Assembly: GCF_041228405.1 (NCBI RefSeq)
Contig: NZ_CP133888.1
Span: forward strand, 558,001 to 622,000
DNA: 64,000 nt
From: Salinilacustrithrix flava
GTDB lineage: Bacteria; Actinomycetota; Acidimicrobiia; Acidimicrobiales; Salinilacustritrichaceae
Direction: 5' to 3'
The notes under the pieces: model-generated
Seen by the model: only the letters and a program-made list of their open reading frames with translations
The model's database searches: none
What the model was told of the DNA's origin: nothing
Position numbers and translations under genes: made by a program
Part shown: piece after piece, positions 59,682 to 64,000 of the stretch
How positions within the stretch are numbered: the first letter of the stretch is position 1
Layout of the letters: the number at the start of each line of letters is the position of its first letter

Positions 59682-60476
59682 TCAGTCGTACGCGCGCCCG
59701 CCGGCGCTGCTGGCCCAGCCGACGAGGGTGATGCGCGCCATGCGGGCGGCCTCCACGGCGAGCGAGGTCGGCGCGCCCTTGGCCACCACGGTGGTGATGC
59801 CGGCAGCCCAGGCCTTCTGCACGATCTCGAACCCGACGCGACCGCTCACGGCGAGGCCGAAGCCGTGGCGGGGCAGCTCGCCGGCCAGCAGCTGGTTGCC
59901 CACCACCTTGTCCACCGCGTTGTGGCGGCCCACGTCCTCGCGGACCACGACCGCCTCGCCGGTCGGCGTGAACAGCGCGGCGGCGTGGACCGCGCCGGTG
60001 GCGGCGAAGATCGGGGTGTCCCCGAGCAGATCCGCAGGCGCGGCGAGCAGGACCTCGTCGGGGATCGGCTCCCCCACCGGGAGCGGGTGGATGCGGGCCC
60101 GCAGCTCGTCGACGGCGGTGGTGCCGCACATCCCGCACGCGCTGCTGGTGACGCCGAGGCGGGCCTCCGGCACCGGCGCCAGCCCGCCGGTGCTGACGGT
60201 GACGACGTTGAACTCGGACTCGACCACCGCCCCCGGGCCGTCCCCGCGGCAGTACTTGGCCGAGCGGACCGGGGCGTCTCCGAGCAGGCCCTCGGTGTGG
60301 CAGAAGCCCGCGGCCAGCTCGAAGTCGTGGCCGGGCGTGCGCATGGTGGTGCCCACCAGGTGGCCGTCGAGGCGGATCTCGAGGGGTTCCTCGACCGCGA
60401 CCTCGTCGGGGCTGCGGGAGCGACCGTCGGCGTCCACCCAGGTGGTGAGCAGGCGGTTGGTGCGTCCCCGGGTCAC
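59682..60476 (-). CDS. fdhD: formate dehydrogenase accessory sulfurtransferase FdhD
   Basis: A 264-residue FdhD, which transfers sulfur from a cysteine desulfurase to the molybdenum cofactor of formate dehydrogenase. Diagnostic features: the SACGMCG loop with its two Cys (about 116 and 119), EEPLEIRLDGH near the N terminus and VREDVGRHNAVDKVVG. GTG 60476 follows TACGCT at 7 bases. No formate dehydrogenase gene is in the window, although an FNT channel is. Confidence 0.93.
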   Translation of the reverse strand: MTRGRTNRLLTTWVDADGRSRSPDEVAVEEPLEIRLDGHLVGTTMRTPGHDFELAAGFCHTEGLLGDAPVRSAKYCRGDGPGAVVESEFNVVTVSTGGLAPVPEARLGVTSSACGMCGTTAVDELRARIHPLPVGEPIPDEVLLAAPADLLGDTPIFAATGAVHAAALFTPTGEAVVVREDVGRHNAVDKVVGNQLLAGELPRHGFGLAVSGRVGFEIVQKAWAAGITTVVAKGAPTSLAVEAARMARITLVGWASSAGGRAYD

Positions 60477-60483
60477 ACCCCCC

Positions 60484-60489
60484 AGCGTA
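60484..60489 (-). promoter_or_regulatory. leaderless -10 box TACGCT of fdhD
   Basis: TACGCT on the minus strand, 7 bases before the fdhD GTG at 60476. Confidence 0.5.
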
Positions 60490-60670
60490 AGGAGCCGAGC
60501 CGGAGGCGAGGCGACCCATGTGACGCGCCCTTGTGGCGGCGGAGCCGCCACGACCGAATTGCGGCGGGATGTACTCCACTGCGCAGATCCTCAGTCGGCG
60601 CGCAGCATCCGGCGGGGGCAGGAGGAGGTGGGTCCCAGCACGAACAACACCGGCGGGGAACACGACGACC

Positions 60671-62341
60671 ATGCCTGACGAACCGATCCGAGCCGCGCGC
60701 TCGCGCCGCCGACCGCACCGACGGTCCCGCACCGCTCTCGTGGCGGTGCTGCTCGCCGTCCTCGGCACCCTCACCGCCCTGCCGGCCGCCCTCGCCGCGC
60801 CGGCCGATGGCGTCGCCGTGCTGCGCCTCGACGGTCGCGGCCACGGCCATGGCGTGGGGCTGTCCCAGTGGGGCGCTCGCTCGATGGCCGCCCAGGGCGT
60901 CGACGCCGCCGGCATCCTCGCCCACTACTACCCCGGCACCGAGACCGGATCGGCCGGTGGCGAGGTCGTGGTCGGCATCGCCAGCGGACCCCGCGCCACG
61001 CTGGCGCTCCCCCAGGGCGGCGAGCTCCGGTCCGCCCGCGACGGCCCCCAGGCCGAAGGCTTCCCCATCGCGCTCGGCCCCGGCGAGGTGGTCACGATCC
61101 ACCACGACGGCAGCGGCTGGCGGGTGGAGCGCGGCGGCGTGCGGGGCCTCGACGCCGGCAACGCCCAGATGTTCCAGGAGGCCGACGACTGCGTGCTGCT
61201 CTGCCCACCGGAGGACACCCCCGAGCCGCAGCCGACCCCGGAACCCGACCCCGAGCCGCAGCCGGAACCGGAGCCCGACGGCTGCGCGCTGTGCGGGCCC
61301 TCCGACGAGCAACCCGACCCGGAACCCGGGCCCCAGCCGGCGCCCGGTCCGCAGCCGAGCGGTGATCAGCCGGCGCCCCGCTCGCCCTCCCCGATCTGGG
61401 CGGTTCCCGTCGACGGCGGCACGGTCCGCTCCATCGACCGGGGTCGCACCTACCGCGGCCTCCTCGAGGTCGGCGGCGGTGCCGGCTCGGTGCGGGTGCG
61501 CAACCACGTCGACATCGAGGACTACCTCCGCGGCATGGCCGAGGTCCCGGGCACGTGGCCGGCAGCGGCGGTGCAGGCCCAGGCGGTCGCCGCCCGCACC
61601 TACGCCCTGCGGGCCATGGCCGGCGCCGGGGAGATCTGCGACTCGGAGTCCTGCCAGGTCTACGCGGGTGTGGCCCGGGAGAGCGCCGGTCAGGACGCAG
61701 CCGTCGCCGCCACCCGCGGCTGGGTGCTCACCCACGGCGGCTCGCTGGCTGCGACCTTCTACTCGGCCTCTGCCGGTGGCCACTCCGCCACCGTCCAGGA
61801 GGGGTTCGGCTCGTCGTACGACATCCCGTACCTGCCGGCTCGACCCGAACCCACCGACGACGTCCGCCCCTGGAACCTCGAGGTCTCCCTCGCCGACGTC
61901 GCCGCCCGCCTCGGCTACCCGGGTCGCATCACCGACGTGCGCGTCGACGCCGCCGGCCCCTCCGGCCGCCCGCTGGCCATGACCCTCGTCGGCGACGCCG
62001 GCGACCGCCCGGTCGACCCCCAGGACTTCCGGCGGCGCCTCGGGCTGCGCTCCACCTTCTTCACCATCGAGTCGGGCGTCGCCGGGCAGGCCCCACCACC
62101 ACCGCCGGCCCCGGTCGAGGCCGACCAGCTCGCCACCGCCGAGGCCGTCGCCACCGCCGATGCCGGTCCGGTCCGACCGACACGGGCGCGCAGCCGGGCC
62201 GTGGTGCGCCCCCGTTCGCTGACCCCGGCCGACGGGCTGGCAGCCGCACGGATCGGACGGCTGGTCGTCCTCGCAGCGCTCACTGCCGCAACCACCTGGG
62301 CCGCTGCGACAATGGCGCCGTGGAGGAACCGCAACCCCTGA
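60671..62341 (+). CDS. secreted SpoIID/LytB-domain protein
   Basis: A 556-residue secreted protein. Sec signal (about 20-42), a GRGHGHGVGLSQWGA opening, then a Pro/Glu-rich linker (about 180-237). The SpoIID/LytB domain has YRGLLEV, RNHVDIEDYLRGMAEVPGTWP, AVQAQAVAARTYAL and SASAGGHSA. A C-terminal hydrophobic helix may anchor it. SpoIID is a lytic transglycosylase of sporulating Firmicutes; relatives in non-sporulating actinobacteria presumably remodel peptidoglycan. ATG 60671 has a GGGGAA site. Confidence 0.9.
   Translation: MPDEPIRAARSRRRPHRRSRTALVAVLLAVLGTLTALPAALAAPADGVAVLRLDGRGHGHGVGLSQWGARSMAAQGVDAAGILAHYYPGTETGSAGGEVVVGIASGPRATLALPQGGELRSARDGPQAEGFPIALGPGEVVTIHHDGSGWRVERGGVRGLDAGNAQMFQEADDCVLLCPPEDTPEPQPTPEPDPEPQPEPEPDGCALCGPSDEQPDPEPGPQPAPGPQPSGDQPAPRSPSPIWAVPVDGGTVRSIDRGRTYRGLLEVGGGAGSVRVRNHVDIEDYLRGMAEVPGTWPAAAVQAQAVAARTYALRAMAGAGEICDSESCQVYAGVARESAGQDAAVAATRGWVLTHGGSLAATFYSASAGGHSATVQEGFGSSYDIPYLPARPEPTDDVRPWNLEVSLADVAARLGYPGRITDVRVDAAGPSGRPLAMTLVGDAGDRPVDPQDFRRRLGLRSTFFTIESGVAGQAPPPPPAPVEADQLATAEAVATADAGPVRPTRARSRAVVRPRSLTPADGLAAARIGRLVVLAALTAATTWAAATMAPWRNRNP
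61207..61380 (+). repeat. imperfect Pro-Glu/Pro-Asp coding repeat
   Basis: Tandem short units coding PEPxP and DPEP variants within the SpoIID/LytB gene. They form an extended spacer between the N-terminal module and the catalytic domain. Confidence 0.7.
62308..62313 (+). promoter_or_regulatory. leaderless -10 box GACAAT inside preceding gene
   Basis: GACAAT lies 6 bases before GTG 62320 and within the last codons of the SpoIID/LytB gene. Confidence 0.35.
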
Positions 62342-62745
62342 CCACATCTCGCGTCGTGCGACGCGGGCTGCTGCGCCGATGCCCGCTGTGCGGGAGCAGG
62401 GGGATCTTCGAGGGCTGGTTCCAGCAGGTCGAGCGATGCCCCCGGTGCAACTACCCGACCACCCGGGTCGAGGATCAGTGGATCGGCTCACTCGGGATGA
62501 ACATCATCGTGAGCTTCACGCTCCTGCTCGGGGTCATCGCCGTCGGCTTCGCGGTGACCTATCCGGACCCGCCCGTCGGGGTCCTCCTGGTCGCCGCCGT
62601 CAGCGTGGCCGCGCTGTTCCCGGTGTTCTTCTTCCCGATCTCCCGGTCCCTGTGGTCGGCCATCGACCTGGCCATGCGCCCGCCCGACCCCGACGACGAC
62701 GTCGACCCCCGCTACCTGCCCCCGACCCGCCACGGCCCGGGCTGA
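62320..62745 (+). CDS. DUF983 membrane protein with zinc ribbon
   Basis: A 141-residue DUF983 protein: a zinc-ribbon-like module (CPLC at 21-24 and CPRC at 40-43) followed by two helices and an acidic C-terminal tail. GTG 62320 overlaps the preceding gene by 22 bases. Function unknown; family members are found near haem/oxidase genes in some bacteria, which would fit hemQ close by only loosely. Confidence 0.85.
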   Translation: MEEPQPLTTSRVVRRGLLRRCPLCGSRGIFEGWFQQVERCPRCNYPTTRVEDQWIGSLGMNIIVSFTLLLGVIAVGFAVTYPDPPVGVLLVAAVSVAALFPVFFFPISRSLWSAIDLAMRPPDPDDDVDPRYLPPTRHGPG

Positions 62746-62751
62746 CCGCTG

Positions 62752-63411
62752 TCAGGAGGTGGGCACGTGGGAGTGGTCGTTGTGCCGCACCAGCGACCAG
62801 GTCCGCTCCTTCACCCAGGGCATCTCCGGACGCTCCTGGTGCTGCCACTCGGTGACGCCGCAGTTCTGGATCAGGACCCCGCCGAGCCACCCCGTCATCC
62901 CCCGGCCGTGGAACGCGGTGAAGCTGTGCTCCACCACGCCGCCGTGGCAGGCGACGACGACGGTCTCGCCCCGGTGGGCGCGGGCGATCTCGTCCAGCGC
63001 CCCGCCGACCCGGGCCGCGAACCCGGCCCACGTCTCGGCCCCGGGCACGTGGTGGTGGAACGGGGTCCACACATCCGGGGTGGGGAACCGCTGCTCCAGC
63101 TCCTCCCAGGCCAGGCCGTCGCCCTCGGGCCCGATGTCGAACTCACGGAGGTCCTCGCGCTCCACGACGTCGAGGCCGCCGATGGCCGGAGCGATGATCG
63201 ACGCCGTCTCCGACGCCCGCGGCAGGGTCGAGGCGTAGAGGGCGTGGACCTCCCCGAGCTCGCCGGTGCGGGCCAGGCGGTCCCTCAGGGCCGAGGCCTG
63301 GCGGCGCCCCAGCTCGGACAGGCCGGTGCAGCCCCGGCGGCCGCCCACGACGCCCTCCACGTGGGACTGGGCCTCCCCGTGGCGGACGAGGACGATGCGC
63401 GTGGTCGTCAT
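62752..63411 (-). CDS. histidine phosphatase family protein
   Basis: A 219-residue phosphoglycerate-mutase-like phosphatase. The phospho-His motif VRHGEA is at about 9-14, the second Arg/Glu region is ASTLPRASETA, and the C-terminal His is in VVACHGGVVEHS. Substrate unknown. ATG 63411 follows TACGGT at 6 bases. It is convergent with the DUF983 gene. Confidence 0.9.
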   Translation of the reverse strand: MTTTRIVLVRHGEAQSHVEGVVGGRRGCTGLSELGRRQASALRDRLARTGELGEVHALYASTLPRASETASIIAPAIGGLDVVEREDLREFDIGPEGDGLAWEELEQRFPTPDVWTPFHHHVPGAETWAGFAARVGGALDEIARAHRGETVVVACHGGVVEHSFTAFHGRGMTGWLGGVLIQNCGVTEWQHQERPEMPWVKERTWSLVRHNDHSHVPTS

Positions 63412-63417
63412 GGCGTG

Positions 63418-63423
63418 ACCGTA
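63418..63423 (-). promoter_or_regulatory. leaderless -10 box TACGGT
   Basis: TACGGT on the minus strand, 6 bases before the phosphatase ATG at 63411. Confidence 0.5.
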
Positions 63424-63440
63424 ACGCCGCCTGGACGCGA

Positions 63441-63467
63441 GAGGAGCGCCCACGAAGGGCGCTCCTC
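63441..63467 (-). terminator. perfect 11-base hairpin after groEL
   Basis: GAGGAGCGCCC and GGGCGCTCCTC form a perfect stem around ACGAA. It lies about 118 bases downstream of the groEL stop and just upstream of the phosphatase promoter. No T-run. Confidence 0.5.
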
Positions 63468-63584
63468 AGGTGCTTCAGTCGGTCCGGAGCGGAGCGCCAG
63501 CGAGCGGGCTGCGCACCGGTGACCACCTACTCCGTGTACGTGGGGCTCCCCGCAGCGACGGAGGAGCGAGGAAGCCCGATGGAC

Positions 63585-64000
63585 TCAGAAGTCGTCCATG
63601 CCCCCGGGCATGCCGCCGCCGGCGCCGCCCTTCTCGGGCTTGTCGGCGATCACGGCCTCGGTGGTGAGGAACAGGGCCGCGATCGACGCCGCGTTCTGCA
63701 GCGCCGAGCGGGTCACCTTGGCGGCGTCGATGATGCCGGCCTTGGTGAGGTCCTCGTAGTTGCCGGTGGCCGCGTTGAGGCCCTCGGACGAACCCGACAT
63801 GGCCAGCACCCGGTCGACCACGACGCCGCCCTCGAGGCCGGCGTTGCGGGCGATCTGCTTGAGGGGCTCCTGCAGCGCGTAGGCCACGATCTTGGCGCCC
63901 GTGGCCTCGTCGCCGACGAGGTCGCCGACCAGCTGGTCGACCTTGGCCTTGGCCCGCAGCAGGGTGGTGCCGCCGCCGGCGACCACGCCCTCCTCGATGG
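63585..64000 (-). CDS. groL: chaperonin GroEL, 3' part only
   Basis: The last 138 codons of a 60-kDa chaperonin; the rest lies beyond the window edge. Recognised by the EEGVVAGGGTTLLRA block near the visible N-terminal edge, the ARNAGLEGGVVVDRV and GIIDAAKVTRSALQNAASIAALFLTTEA segments of the equatorial domain, and the Gly/Met-rich tail ending GGMPGGMDDF. The GGM tail is typical of the folding-active copy rather than a His-rich paralogue. Confidence 0.95.
   Translation of the reverse strand, partial: IEEGVVAGGGTTLLRAKAKVDQLVGDLVGDEATGAKIVAYALQEPLKQIARNAGLEGGVVVDRVLAMSGSSEGLNAATGNYEDLTKAGIIDAAKVTRSALQNAASIAALFLTTEAVIADKPEKGGAGGGMPGGMDDF

Noticed and set aside
61207..61380. Possible tandem DNA repeat or CRISPR-like array
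   Set aside because: Units are short, irregular and in frame with the SpoIID/LytB gene; it is a Pro/Glu linker.
1..64000. tRNA, rRNA, riboswitch or insertion sequence
   Set aside because: No T-loop GGTTCRA pattern, conserved rRNA segment, transposase frame or flanking repeats were seen on either strand by eye; intergenic gaps are too short for most riboswitches.

Overview
The window is about 70 percent GC and densely packed with genes on both strands. It carries coproporphyrin-pathway HemQ, a PAC2 proteasome-chaperone-like protein, Tat-dependent and lipoprotein signal peptides, an OmpR-type regulator/kinase pair next to an HtrA protease, and GroEL. This points to a Gram-positive Actinomycetota chromosome, most likely class Acidimicrobiia; the class assignment is inference. 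I saw no rRNA, tRNA, insertion sequence, prophage or CRISPR array, and no gene-free stretch longer than about 250 bases.

Layout. 1-2177: end of a homogentisate (tyrosine/phenylacetate) degradation operon, fumarylacetoacetase (cut by the window edge) and homogentisate dioxygenase. 2185-7817: a MacB/FtsX-type ABC exporter pair and two orphan solute-binding lipoproteins. 7844-15757: a PAP2-kinase fusion and a lipoprotein, a canonical PAP2 phosphatase behind a calcium-type P-ATPase, an MgtE-like magnesium transporter with an SRPBCC protein, and an acetyltransferase. 15768-20286: two membrane histidine kinases and two stand-alone receiver proteins. 20352-26335: PAC2 protein, acetyltransferase, small Cys protein, M1 metallopeptidase, Nudix hydrolase, S9 peptidase. 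26340-32060: GlnD, acyl-ACP desaturase, CoA-disulfide-reductase-like flavoprotein, small Cys protein, nitroreductase. 32162-35050: lutABC lactate oxidation operon. 35111-37879: an SF2 helicase with a C-terminal membrane segment. 37888-41123: small conserved proteins, DUF427, LarE-like sulfur transferase, pirin.

41299-45868 is a tightly overlapping operon coding a dikinase/rifampicin-phosphotransferase-like enzyme, three small membrane proteins and a Tat-exported metallophosphoesterase. I could not match this combination to any known system. 45969-49877: HtrA, OmpR-type regulator, histidine kinase and FNT channel. 49949-51525: DUF1206 protein and AlaX. 51590-58489: a branched-chain amino-acid type ABC system, with two paralogous binding proteins facing livFGMH. 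58555-64000: ACT protein, HemQ, FdhD, SpoIID/LytB protein, DUF983 protein, histidine phosphatase and the 3' part of groEL.

The most striking cross-cutting signal is promoter grammar. At some twenty starts a TAnnnT or nAnnnT hexamer sits 6-9 bases before the start codon, with no Shine-Dalgarno sequence, as expected for leaderless mRNAs. One of these, a lipoprotein gene at 51590, has no ATG, GTG or TTG anywhere between its in-frame upstream stop and the mature domain. It appears to begin at an ATC codon placed exactly where the leaderless grammar predicts.
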